Below are positions 28,901-37,200 of a stretch of 64,000 nucleotides of DNA, piece after piece. The number at the start of each line of letters is the position of its first letter. Positions within the stretch are counted from its first letter, which is position 1. The stretch lies in assembly GCF_013297935.1 (NCBI RefSeq), contig NZ_JAAFIX010000009.1, positions 1 to 64,000 of the forward strand, written 5' to 3'. The notes beneath the pieces are model-generated. The model made no database searches. It was not told the DNA's origin and saw only the letters and a list, made by a program, of their open reading frames with translations. A program made the translations under genes and the position numbers. This stretch comes from Rhodoferax sp. Lineage in GTDB: Bacteria > Pseudomonadota > Gammaproteobacteria > Burkholderiales > Burkholderiaceae_C.

Positions 28901-31900
28901 ACCTGGAGAGCATCACCGGTGGTGCCGGTGACGACGTGATCGCCCTGCTGACTACGGTGACAGCCGGCAACCTCGAGCTAGGTGCCGGAGCCGATAGCCT
29001 GACTTTGGCAGACGGCACCAACAGCCTCACGGCCAGCAATACGGTAGAGACCATCGTAGGGGGCTCCGGAGCCGACACCGTCACCTTTGGTGGCGGCATC
29101 AGCACAGGCTCCTACAACCTGGGTGCCGGCAACGACACCTTGATTCTGGCCAATGCGGCTAACAGCTTTACCCTCAGCAACACTGTGGAAAGTGTGCTGG
29201 GCAACTCCGGTGCCGACACGCTCACGCTGGACGGCGCGGTGACCGGCAACACCTACGACCTGGGCGCGGGCGCTGACCGCTTGACCTTGTCCGGACTGGG
29301 AGCCAACACCCTCACCCTGAACGGCTCCATTGAATCGCTGGCCGGCAGTTCCGCCGTTGACACCATCGTGCTGACCGCCGCAGCAAGCGGTCACAACTAC
29401 GACCTGGGCACGGGCAACGACCAATTGACCTTGGCCGATGGCGCCAACACCTTGACCGTGGCGGGCATTGAATCGATTCTGGGCGGAACCGGTGCCGACC
29501 TGCTGACATTCAGTGCTGCACAAACCAGCGGTAGCTTTGACCTGGGTGCCGGTGCGGACCGTGTCAGCCTGTTCAACGCCAACAACACCATGTCTCTGGG
29601 CAACGTGGAAACCATTGTGGGTAACAGCGGCGATGACCTGATCACGCTCACCACCGCCATCTCCGGTGGATCGGTCAGTCTGGGCGCCGGCAACGACGTT
29701 TTGACACTGGCCAACTTCAACAACAGCCTGTCCATTGACGCCGCCATCGAAAGCCTCGTGGGCGGCACGTCCAACGACGCGGTAACCCTCACGGCCGCCG
29801 TCACAGGCAACAGCTACGACCTCGGCTCCGGCACGGACACCTTGGTCCTGTTTGCCACCGGCAGTGGCGCCAATACGGTGACACTGTCCAATATTGAATC
29901 GCTCAAGGGTGGTTCAGGTGCGGACACCATTACTTTCGCAACCACCATCACCGGGGGTGTGGTGGACCTGGGCTCGGGCACAGATGTCTTGTCTCTCGCC
30001 AACGGCACCAACTCGCTGACAGTCTCCGGTGCGGAGACCATCAACGGCAACTCCGGCGACGACACCATTACCCTGGGTGCTGCCGTATCCGGTGGGTCCA
30101 TTGCCTTGGGTTCCGGAACCGACACCCTGAACCTTGCCAATGCCGCCAACACCTTGACAGTCGGCGCCGATATTGAAACCCTGAACGGCAATTCGGGCGC
30201 CGATGTGATCACACTCTCCAGCGCAGTGACCGGACGCACCTATGACCTCGGCGCCGGCACAGACCGGCTTGTCTTGGCCAACGGCACCAACGAGATTACC
30301 GCTGCCAATATTGAAACGGTCACTGGCGGCACAGGTAACGACAGCATTACCTTGAGCGCGGCCATTACCAGCGGCTCATTCGACCTCGGTGCCGGCACCG
30401 ACACCTTAACGCTGGCGAACTTCAACAATGCGGTCACCTTGAGCAGCTCAGTAGAAACCGTCGTGGGTGGCAACGCCAACGACACCATTGCACTCAGCAC
30501 GACCGTGACGGGGGGCATCTACAACCTCGGGGCCGGCACTGACACCCTTACCCTTCTGACTACTGGCTCGGGCGCAAACACGGTGACCTTGGGGGCTGTG
30601 GAATCTGTCTTGGGCGGCTCCGGCGCGGATACCGTGACCCTGACCACCCAAACCGTTGCAGGCAACTTCAACCTGGGTAGCGGTGCCGACGCCCTGATTC
30701 TGGGCAACTTCAACAACACGCTCACCGCCACGGGCGTAGAGACCATCACCGGCGACAACGGCAACGACACCGTGACCCTAGGCGCTGGCTTGTCGGGCAC
30801 CACCAGCATTGTGCTGGGGGCCGGCACCGACATTCTGAACCTGGCCAATGCTGCCAACACCTTGACCCTGGGCAGCGATATTGAAACCGTCATGGGAAGC
30901 TCCGGCGTTGACACCATCACACTCAACGCTGCGGTCAATGGCAACGTCTACGACCTGGGGGCTGGCGCTGACGCACTGACCCTCACCGGCGCGGGCAACA
31001 CCGTAACGCTGAGCGGAGTTGAAACCTTGACCGGCAGCACCGGTGCCGACTTGGTCACCCTCACCACAGCGCAGTCCGCCGGGGTGTATGACTTAGGTTC
31101 CGGCACCGATGTACTCACGCTGGCCAACGGCATCAACACCCTTACGGTGCGTAATACCGAAAGCATCATCGGCACCTCCGGTGTGAACACCATCACGCTG
31201 GGCACGCTGGCCACCAATGGCGTGTTTGACCTGGGCGCAGGCCTCGACAAACTGACTTTTGCTAATGGCACCAACAGCGCCACGCTCTCCAACATTGAGA
31301 CCATTGTGGGCGGCACCGGAGCTGACACCGTAACGCTGGCAACCGCGGCCTCCGGACTGAACATTGATCTGGGTTCCGGCACCGACACTCTGCAACTGGG
31401 CGATTTTGCCAACACCCTCTCGGTGGGTAACAGTGTGGAAACACTGCTGGGTGGCAACCTGGTGGACACCGTCACCCTGACTGCAGCGGTTTCCACCGGA
31501 ACCATCAACTTGGGTGATGGCAGCGACAAGCTTGTGCTGTTCAACGGCGCCAACACCCTGACCGTGACCAATGTGGAAACCTTGGTCGCCAACGCTGGGA
31601 CCGACTTCATCACCCTGGGCAATGTGGTCAACGGTCAAACCTTTGATCTGGCAGGTGGTGTCGACAAGCTCACCCTCTCGGGTGCCGGCAACAACAGCCT
31701 GACCGCCAGCAACATCGAAACCATCGTCGGCCTGGCCGGTGATGACGTAGTGACCCTGAGCAGTGCAGTGAGTGGTGCCAATATTTCGCTGGGCGCCGGG
31801 TCCGACACCCTGATCCTGGCGACCACGGGCACCAACACCCTGACCTTCAACACCGACATCGAAACCCTGGTCGCAGGTGGCGCGAATGACGTCATTACCC

Positions 31901-34257
31901 TCAGTGCAGCGGTCGCGTCGCGCAGCTTCGACCTCGGTGCAGGTATCGACCAGATCACTCTGGCCGGTACCAGCAACACGGTCACGCTGGCCAATGTCGA
32001 GACCATCACCGGCGGCACCGGTGCGGACACGGTCACCATCACCAGCAACACCACTGCGGCCATCATCAACCTCGGCTCGGGTGCGGACTCTTTGATTCTG
32101 ACGGCAGCGACTGGTGTGAACACCCTCACCGCCTCCGGGGTCGAAACCATCACTGCCAATGCTGCCGACGACACAGTGGTGCTTGCCACCGGCCTCACCG
32201 CCGCGGTGATTGACCTGGGCCAGGGCACCAACAAGCTGACACTGGCCACTGCGGCTAACACCTTCACCCTGTCCAACACAGAGAGCGTGATCGGTGGTAC
32301 GTCCGATGACAAGATCACCTTCGGCACACAAATCACTGCAGGTCGGTTTGACCTGGGTGGAGGCACCGCCGACACCCTCACCCTGGCCAATTTTGACAAC
32401 ACGCTTACCGCCATTGGTGTTGAGACAGCCGTGGGCAATGCGGGCGCCGACGACATCACGTTGGGCACGGCTGCTGCGGGCGGCTCCTTCAACCTGGGTG
32501 CCGGCAACGACACCTTGCGGCTGTTCAATGGGGTGAACAACATCACCTTGACTAACTCGGTGGAAACAGTGGTGGGCAACTCAGGATCGGACATCATCAC
32601 CCTGAGCACCAACGGTGTCACCGGCAACACCTACAGCCTGGGTGCCGGTGCGGATGCCGTCACCTTCGGCAACTTCGTGAACGTGGCGACCCTGGCCAAC
32701 GTAGAAACTATCACCGGTAACTCCGCAGCGGACACCATTACCCTGACCACCCAGGCTGCTGGCACCCTGATCAACCTCAGCTCGGGTACCGACATCCTGA
32801 ACCTGGCCAACTTCGCCAACAGTGTCAGCGTGGCCGGTGTCGAAACCCTCAACGGCAATGCAGGCGCCGATACCATCACCATGACAGCAGCGCAGACCAT
32901 CGGGGTGTATGACCTCGGGGCCGGCACCGACAAGCTGATTCTGGCCAGCACCGGCGCCAATACACTGACTTTGATGAATGTGGAGAGCGTGCTCGGCAGC
33001 GGTGGCGTAGACACCCTGACCTTTACCGCAGGCCTGACCGGCAACGTGATCGACCTCGGCACCCTGGGCGACAAAATCATCCTCAGCAACGATGGCAATG
33101 ACTTCACCGCCTCCAACGTGGAAACCATCATCGGCGGCACCGGCAACGACATCGTGACCTTCGGGGCCGTCGTCACCGGCGCCACCAGCCTGACCGGTGG
33201 CGATGGTGTCGATGAACTGCGGCTGTTCAACGGCTCCAACGCCTTCAGCTTGTCGGATGGCACGATTGAAACCGTCATGGGCAACGCGGGGGCTGATGTC
33301 ATCACGCTGACCTCGGCCGTCAATGGCACCACCTACAACCTGGCCGCCGGCATCGACTCGCTGACTTTGGCCAACGGTACCAACACCCTGACGGCCTCGG
33401 GCGTGGAGACCATCACCGGCAACTCCGGTGCCGACACCGTGACGCTCACCACTACCCTCTCCAGCGGCTTGGTCAACCTCGCGGGCGGCAGCGACACGCT
33501 GAACCTGTCGAGCGGCGTCAACAGCTTCTCGGTGGCGGGTGTGGAGTTTCTCAATGGTGGCAGTGGCAGTGACCGTATTACCTACACCACCGCTATTACC
33601 GGCGCCATTGTCGATCTCGGCGGTGCCAACGACACGCTGACCCTGGCATCCAGCGGCACCAACCAGCTGACGATTCTGGGAGTGGAGACCCTGATCGCCT
33701 CCGGTGGCAGCGACGATGTCACCTTGGGCGAGTCTGTGAATGGCGTCACCTACAACCTGGGTGCAGGCACCGACATACTCCGGCTCTCGGGCAATGGTGC
33801 CAATAACGTCACCGCGTCCGGCATCGAGAGCATCATTGGCGGGGTCGCGGACGACACCATTACCCTGGCGCTGGCAACCGTCGGCTCCCGGCTGGATGGT
33901 GGCGATGGCGATGACAGCTTGATCGGCAGCAACGGTGCCGACATCCTGATCGGCGGCAGCGGTGCAGACCGCTTCATCTTCCGCGACACCCTGCAATCGA
34001 GTGTGACCGTGGCGGACACCATCAACGACTTCGTGGTCGGCCAAGACAAGCTCGTCTTCGAGGGCCTGGGCAACGGCACCTTCAGCATCGTGAGTAGCTT
34101 CAGTAATACGGGCAATGCACAGGCTACTTATGCCTTTAGCGGATCCACCGGTACACTGATGATTGACTCCGATGGCAACGGTGCAGCCGATATGAAACTC
34201 ACCCTGCTTGGAGGTTCCGCGGCGGCGCTCAGCGCTTCCGATTTCCAATGGACATAA
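19936..34257 (+). CDS. Giant RTX-like repeat protein, type I secretion substrate
   Basis: This single uninterrupted frame encodes 4,773 residues. It has no signal peptide. Nearly all of it consists of a degenerate repeat of about 46-47 residues (roughly 100 copies), each with a GGxGAD-x-[IV]TL turn, an LGAG-x-D-x-LTL turn and a NGTN-x-[LI]T-x-x-[NG][VI]E[ST] stretch. The first two resemble the RTX nonapeptide GGxGxDxUx. The last 120 residues (from about 4655) are classical RTX: GGDGDDSLIGSNGADILIGGSGADRF, then a hydrophobic C-terminus ending LSASDFQWT, as in type I secretion targets. It is very acidic, Ser/Thr-rich and, as far as I can read, free of cysteine. An S-layer, adhesin or matrix protein is the likely class; the function is unknown. 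Confidence 0.9.
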   Translation: MTTITISGGDSNLTLPGNIDTIMGGTGADTITISSALTDVSNTLIDLGAGTDSLTLGNFANTGTIANIESVTGNSGADTLTLAASSSGVTMDLGAGIDRVTLSTGTNSVTLSNVETVVAVGGDDAVTMGGSFGVANVNLGAGADSLTLTTAVTSGTFDLGADADRITFANGTNSVTVAGAETVTGNSGADTITLTSAIASAGVIDLQGGADTLTLAAGGNVATISNVESISTLGAGDDTITLGTAQASGTINLGDGTDQITLAGSANTLTLSNIESVTGSTGNDTLTLGAAQTGVFDLASGSDTLTLAAGTNLITASNVESVLGGTGADTIALQTAVSGGNFNLGGGTALDTLTLANGTNVISATGIETLTGNSGDDTITMGGTVTNGVYQLGSGTDSITLANGTNSLSATNVETVIGGTGADSVTFGAAISGAVANLGAGSDSLTLAAGGNIVTASGIELITGGADADEITLTAALSGGTIDLAAGADKLTLASGGNTITVSNVESITGNANADNITLGANQTSGTIDLAAGADSLTLTNGTNVLTVANTELITGNAGDDSITLSTTANSGDIVNLGAGADSLVLSNGANVVTATGVESVTGGTAADTVTFGAAISGATINLGSGTDALTLANGANTITATGIESISGNAGNDTIVLSGTVTGATFDLKAGTDTLTLDSGTGANSLTASGIETLTGGSGNDTVTLTGGVTGGSYTLGAGTDMLTLGGASTLTLDGSIESLVGSTGVDTITLSAPVASGTTIDLGIGSDRLNLADGGNSITLNASVETLVGGAGADAITLTQGVINMQIDSAGGADQLTLANGANILQVSNLESITGNSGADQITLRTGVTNGQFNLAGGTTDKIVLSDSDNSLTTTAVETVTGGTGADTLVLADTSTGGVFNLGAGNDNLTLGTGANTLTASNIESITGVGGDDTVTLGAASTNTVIDLAGGTDQLNLADGTNVITASNVETIVGNSGADTVTLGLAQAAGDIDLGAGSSDKLILASGTNTLTVAGAESILGNGGVDTLTLGAGISGAIIDLGAGSDKLTLSVENHNITVANIETLTGGVGDDVVTFSTLTTTAGVYDLGVGNDQVILGNGTGANGITVSNVESFTGSSAADTVTFAEAVASGTVNLGAGADSLNLAAGGNTLTVSGTESISGDAGADNITLAAAINGANINLQGGSDQLTLANGTNAITATQVESITGGSGADTVTLGSGTTSGTIDLGSGADSLALSADGGTYTVTGVETTTGGVGADLVTLGSASSGITVTLGAGTDALTLANGTNTVTAVDVESVTGGAGADTLVLTNIANTLTTAGVESIVGGTSTDTLALTDITNTLTVSSIESINGGTLDDNITLSAAVTGAVFDLKAGIDTLRLASGTNSLTATGIESVVGGGGTDTLTLAGNGSTLTVSAIETIVGSTGDDAVTLSTTVSGGSFDLGTGTDTLNLANGGNTLTVSGSIETVVGGSGNDLITVGSAVTGLTYDLGAGTADRLTLSSAGNNSITAIGIETLVGGTANDTVTFTAAASGISVDLGSGTDTINLANAANTLSVNATVETIVGGTLADAITLTSAVTGGVYQLGSGTDSLTLTSTAANSLTASDIETITGANGDDAITLGTAITGGVINLNAGNDSLTLASGTNSLTATGIESITGGAGDDTVTLGTAVSGGTISLGAGSDTLTLAGGVGSTLTLDTTVETVVGSAGNDTITLSATVTSGSYDLGAGAGDRLSLSGGNNVLTLGNSIESLTAGGGDDTIVLSAGVANMRLDLGSGSDSLTLANASNSVTVSNIESITGNSGVDQVTLLTTLSGGQINLGAGTADKVTLANGTNSLSTTGVETVLGGTGADTLTLADAATAGQIDLGAGTDILNLGNFANTLTVKNVETLVGNANADTVALGNSVTGAQVDLGAGADVLTLFDAPNSLTITNVETVVGDSGADTVTLSANVSALDANLGAGSDTLVLATGANTINATNVESILGNAGNDVITFGAGVTGGIVNLAGGTGDSLTLFNEDNVLTLTGVETVVGDSGSDTITLTDTAAVNVNLGAGTDILNLANGANTLSISNVETLNGGSGNDAITFGSALTGTVVNLGSGTDSMTLADGTNTVTTQNVESVSGGTGDDTLTLAAAATGITIDLKAGNDALVLANGVNTLSVSNTESITGGSGADTLTLGTGSSAGTIDLGSGADILNLSNSDGTFTISGVETLTGGTGGDTVTLAAAVSGAIVNLGSGTDSLTLANGTNAITVSGVESLTGDAGADTVTLSAATTTANLDLAAGTDRLVLANGTNAITAANIESIVGGSGADTLTLTNIANTISVSGIESIVGGTLADAIALGGAVTNGVFDLGSGSDSLTLSGAGANSLTATGIETITGGSAADTVVLGAAISGASIDLGSGADSLTLAAGGTTLSVSNVETILATGSGDDSITLATSVSGGSVDLGAGTDTLTLGASGNALTVAASVESLVGGAGDDVVTLGGAVNGLSYDLGAGSGDKLILSGAGGNAVTVNNIETIAGTGSVNDTVTFTAAVSGVTVDLGAGTDQVILANAVNTLSLNATVETVTGGTLADNITLTAAVTGATYNLGAGADRLTLANGTNTVTASDVESIVGGSGTDDLTLSTATTSLVLDLGGGTADKLTLANGANTVTASNVETIVGNAGIDIVTLSSVVSNGNIDLAAGADQLVLANGSNNLTATGVETITGGTGADTITLGAAQSSGVFNLGAGVDRLTLSGAAANVLSLDASVEQVIGGASADAITLTQAVSGGVYDLAGGADSLTLASGTNLLTASNVESVAGNAGDDNITLGAAINGANIDLAAGNDTVQLSSAGNNTVTLANVESVSGGGSNDNVTLTTALSGGTVNLAGSNDTDRLQLADGGNVATINNVESLTGGNGNDVITMSSVSPFNAVVDLGAGSGDQITLAAGGNTMTLSNVESVVGNAGADVITFGASVAGAQVDMGAGVDKLFLAAGGNTVTASNLESITGGAGDDVIALLTTVTAGNLELGAGADSLTLADGTNSLTASNTVETIVGGSGADTVTFGGGISTGSYNLGAGNDTLILANAANSFTLSNTVESVLGNSGADTLTLDGAVTGNTYDLGAGADRLTLSGLGANTLTLNGSIESLAGSSAVDTIVLTAAASGHNYDLGTGNDQLTLADGANTLTVAGIESILGGTGADLLTFSAAQTSGSFDLGAGADRVSLFNANNTMSLGNVETIVGNSGDDLITLTTAISGGSVSLGAGNDVLTLANFNNSLSIDAAIESLVGGTSNDAVTLTAAVTGNSYDLGSGTDTLVLFATGSGANTVTLSNIESLKGGSGADTITFATTITGGVVDLGSGTDVLSLANGTNSLTVSGAETINGNSGDDTITLGAAVSGGSIALGSGTDTLNLANAANTLTVGADIETLNGNSGADVITLSSAVTGRTYDLGAGTDRLVLANGTNEITAANIETVTGGTGNDSITLSAAITSGSFDLGAGTDTLTLANFNNAVTLSSSVETVVGGNANDTIALSTTVTGGIYNLGAGTDTLTLLTTGSGANTVTLGAVESVLGGSGADTVTLTTQTVAGNFNLGSGADALILGNFNNTLTATGVETITGDNGNDTVTLGAGLSGTTSIVLGAGTDILNLANAANTLTLGSDIETVMGSSGVDTITLNAAVNGNVYDLGAGADALTLTGAGNTVTLSGVETLTGSTGADLVTLTTAQSAGVYDLGSGTDVLTLANGINTLTVRNTESIIGTSGVNTITLGTLATNGVFDLGAGLDKLTFANGTNSATLSNIETIVGGTGADTVTLATAASGLNIDLGSGTDTLQLGDFANTLSVGNSVETLLGGNLVDTVTLTAAVSTGTINLGDGSDKLVLFNGANTLTVTNVETLVANAGTDFITLGNVVNGQTFDLAGGVDKLTLSGAGNNSLTASNIETIVGLAGDDVVTLSSAVSGANISLGAGSDTLILATTGTNTLTFNTDIETLVAGGANDVITLSAAVASRSFDLGAGIDQITLAGTSNTVTLANVETITGGTGADTVTITSNTTAAIINLGSGADSLILTAATGVNTLTASGVETITANAADDTVVLATGLTAAVIDLGQGTNKLTLATAANTFTLSNTESVIGGTSDDKITFGTQITAGRFDLGGGTADTLTLANFDNTLTAIGVETAVGNAGADDITLGTAAAGGSFNLGAGNDTLRLFNGVNNITLTNSVETVVGNSGSDIITLSTNGVTGNTYSLGAGADAVTFGNFVNVATLANVETITGNSAADTITLTTQAAGTLINLSSGTDILNLANFANSVSVAGVETLNGNAGADTITMTAAQTIGVYDLGAGTDKLILASTGANTLTLMNVESVLGSGGVDTLTFTAGLTGNVIDLGTLGDKIILSNDGNDFTASNVETIIGGTGNDIVTFGAVVTGATSLTGGDGVDELRLFNGSNAFSLSDGTIETVMGNAGADVITLTSAVNGTTYNLAAGIDSLTLANGTNTLTASGVETITGNSGADTVTLTTTLSSGLVNLAGGSDTLNLSSGVNSFSVAGVEFLNGGSGSDRITYTTAITGAIVDLGGANDTLTLASSGTNQLTILGVETLIASGGSDDVTLGESVNGVTYNLGAGTDILRLSGNGANNVTASGIESIIGGVADDTITLALATVGSRLDGGDGDDSLIGSNGADILIGGSGADRFIFRDTLQSSVTVADTINDFVVGQDKLVFEGLGNGTFSIVSSFSNTGNAQATYAFSGSTGTLMIDSDGNGAADMKLTLLGGSAAALSASDFQWT
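19984..33885 (+). repeat. About 100 tandem coding repeats of about 140 bp
   Basis: The coding repeat of the giant gene has a period of about 138-141 bp. Units are diverged at DNA level, with no two neighbours seen to be identical, so they look old or diversified by selection rather than freshly expanded. Variation falls mainly in the segment between the two Gly-Asp turns and in the middle of the last strand. Some units are shortened or carry an inserted [GS]xGAN turn. Confidence 0.85.
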
Positions 34258-34266
34258 ACACGCTCA

Positions 34267-37200
34267 ATGGCCGGACGGCAAGCCCAACAGGACACCGATG
34301 CACTGTTTTCCCAAGCCCTGTCACTGCAAAGTGCGGGGCGTGGTGATGCCGCCCGCGAGGTCTATGGTGAGCTGCTGGCCCTGGAGCCGCTCCATGCCAA
34401 CGCACTGAACAACCTTGGCATCCTGCACAACAGTGCAGGAGAGCACCAAGAAGCGCTCGCCTTGTTTGAACGCCTGGTGCAGGCCGCACCGGGCGATGCG
34501 CGTGCCCATGCCAACCGCGGCGTGGCACTCAAAGCGCTGGAGCAGTGGGCTGCCGCAGAGGAAGCCTATCTCGCAGCCCTGAAGGTAGACCCCCACTTCC
34601 ACTCGGCCCACAACAACCTGGGCAACCTGCACTACGCGCGGCGCGACTTCAGCAAAGCGCTGGCCCATTTTGAAACGGCCTGCACCCAGCAGCCCCGGCA
34701 CACCGACTACCGATTCATGCTGGCCAAGTGCCTTCTGGAATTGCAGCAAATGGCCCGCGCCCGCGCCGAACTGGAGCTGGTGCTGCGCACTGAGCCAGCA
34801 CATGCAGACGCCTGGGGCACGCTGGCCCGCTGCTTTGGCGAGCAATACCGCATGCCTGAAGCGCTTGCCTGCTTCGAGCGGGGCATTGCCGTGCGCCCGG
34901 ACTACGCAGGCCTGATCTACAACCGCGGGCTGGCCAGGCTCTTGGCCGGTGACCTGCCCGGTGGCTTTGCCGATTACGAGCGCCGCTTTGATGTGCCCGA
35001 CTTCCCGTCCAAGCGCCTGGTCACCACCAAGCCGCTCTGGCAAGGCCAGCCCTTGCCCGGCCAAACCCTGCTCATCCACGCCGAGCAAGGCTTGGGCGAT
35101 ACCCTGCAGTTTTTACGCTATATCAGCCTCTTGCCCTCGCCAATCCTGCGTGTGCTGCTATTAATTCAGGAGTCTTTGACTTCTCTCCCGGTCTTGCCTG
35201 CCCATGTCGAGCTGGTGCATGAGGGTGCGCCTACACCCCACTTTGATGTGGTGTGCCCGCTCCTGAGCCTGCCGCATTTGCTGGGCCCGCAGTTGCCCGG
35301 TACCGATGCACTCAATATTCCGCAGGCCATTCCCTACCTCGCACTGGACCACGCCCGCAGTGCGGGCTGGGAGTCGCATTTCGCAGCCCCCGGGTTGCAG
35401 GGCAAGCTGCGGGTGGGCTTGGTCTGGGCGGGTAACCCCACCCACAAGAACGATGCCAACCGGTCTATGGATTTCTCAGCGCTCTCCGGTTTGTGGGAGC
35501 TGGAGGGGGTGCACTTCTTTTCGTTCCAGGTGGGCGCCCGCAGTGCCGACCTCGACTCCCTGACGCCTGCGCAGCGCGCCCGGGTCACTGACATGGCCCC
35601 GCTGCTGAAAGACTTCGGCGATACCGCCGCTGCCTTGGTGCATTTGGATGTGCTGGTGTGTGTGGATACCAGCATCTGCCATGTGGCGGGTGCTTTGGGT
35701 ATTCCTGTGTGGCTGCTCATTCCTTGGATGCCCGATTGGCGCTGGTTGTTGCACCGCGAGGATTCGCCTTGGTACCCCAGCGTGCGCATCCTGCGCCAAC
35801 CGGCCTACCGAGATTGGGATTCGGTGCTGCACACGCTGGCCAACGATTTGAATGCATTGGCGCACCCGCAGTCTGCCGGGGGCCAACGCCTTCAGCAGGC
35901 GGCCCACGCGCTGGTTGAACAAGGGCGTGCGCTGCTGGAGCGCAATGAGCCGGCGCTCGCCCGCCCTGCTTTCTGGCAGGCCCTGCGCGAATGCCCCACC
36001 CATGCCCGTGCCGCCAGTGCGCTGGCCATTGCTGCTTTCCGCGCGGGCGACACCCACGCCGCGCTCATGCTCGGCTCACGCGCCTGCAGGCAAAGCCCCC
36101 AAGATCCCGAAAATTGGTCGAACTGCGGGGCCTATTACAAGGCCGTGGGCGACCTGTCGGGTAGCTTGGCCTGTTTCGAGCGAGGCATTGCAGTGCGCCC
36201 CGACTACGCAGGCCTGATCTACAACCGCGGGCTGGCCAGGCTCTTGGCCGGTGACCTGCCCGGCGGCTTTGCCGATTACGAGCGCCGCTTTGATGTGCCC
36301 GACTTCCCGTCCAAGCGCCTGGTCACCACCAAGCCGCTCTGGCAAGGCCAGCCCTTGCCCGGCCAAACCCTGCTCATCCACGCCGAGCAAGGCTTGGGCG
36401 ATACCCTGCAGTTTTTACGCTATATCAGCCTCTTGCCCTCGCCAATCCTGCGTGTGCTGCTATTAATTCAGGAGTCTTTGACTTCTCTCCCGGTCTTGCC
36501 TGCCCATGTCGAGCTGGTGCATGAGGGTGCGCCTACACCCCACTTTGATGTGGTGTGCCCGCTCCTGAGCCTGCCGCATTTGCTGGGCCCGCAGTTGCCC
36601 GGTACCGATGCACTCAATATTCCGCAGGCCATTCCCTACCTCGCACTGGACCACGCCCGCAGTGCGGGCTGGGAGTCGCATTTCGCAGCCCCCGGGTTGC
36701 AGGGCAAGCTGCGGGTGGGCTTGGTCTGGGCGGGTAACCCCACCCACAAGAACGATGCCAACCGGTCTATGGATTTCTCAGCGCTCTCCGGTTTGTGGGA
36801 GCTGGAGGGGGTGCACTTCTTTTCGTTCCAGGTGGGCGCCCGCAGTGCCGACCTCGACTCCCTGACGCCTGCGCAGCGCGCCCGGGTCACTGACATGGCC
36901 CCGCTGCTGAAAGACTTCGGCGATACCGCCGCTGCCTTGGTGCATTTGGATGTGCTGGTGTGTGTGGATACCAGCATCTGCCATGTGGCGGGTGCTTTGG
37001 GTATTCCTGTGTGGCTGCTCATTCCTTGGATGCCCGATTGGCGCTGGTTGTTGCACCGCGAGGATTCGCCTTGGTACCCCAGCGTGCGCATCCTGCGCCA
37101 ACCGGCCTACCGAGATTGGGATTCGGTGCTGCACACGCTGGCCAACGATTTGAATGCATTGGCGCACCCGCAGTCTGCCGGGGGCCAACGCCTTCAGCAG

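Noticed and set aside
19984..33885. Regular repeats of about 140 bp suggested an array such as CRISPR or satellite DNA.
   Set aside because: The repeats are coding, in frame, diverged at DNA level but conserved as protein, and lack the identical-repeat/unique-spacer pattern.
20553..34248. Many long minus-strand frames (for example 25533-27407, 26719-28584, 32581-34248), rich in Val/Pro/Ser/Ala or Gly/Val/Gln.
   Set aside because: They are mirror frames of the giant repeat gene. The repeated Gly/Asp/Thr codons leave few stops on the other strand. None has a recognisable domain or ribosome site, and the plus frame has an RTX C-terminus and clear protein repeats.
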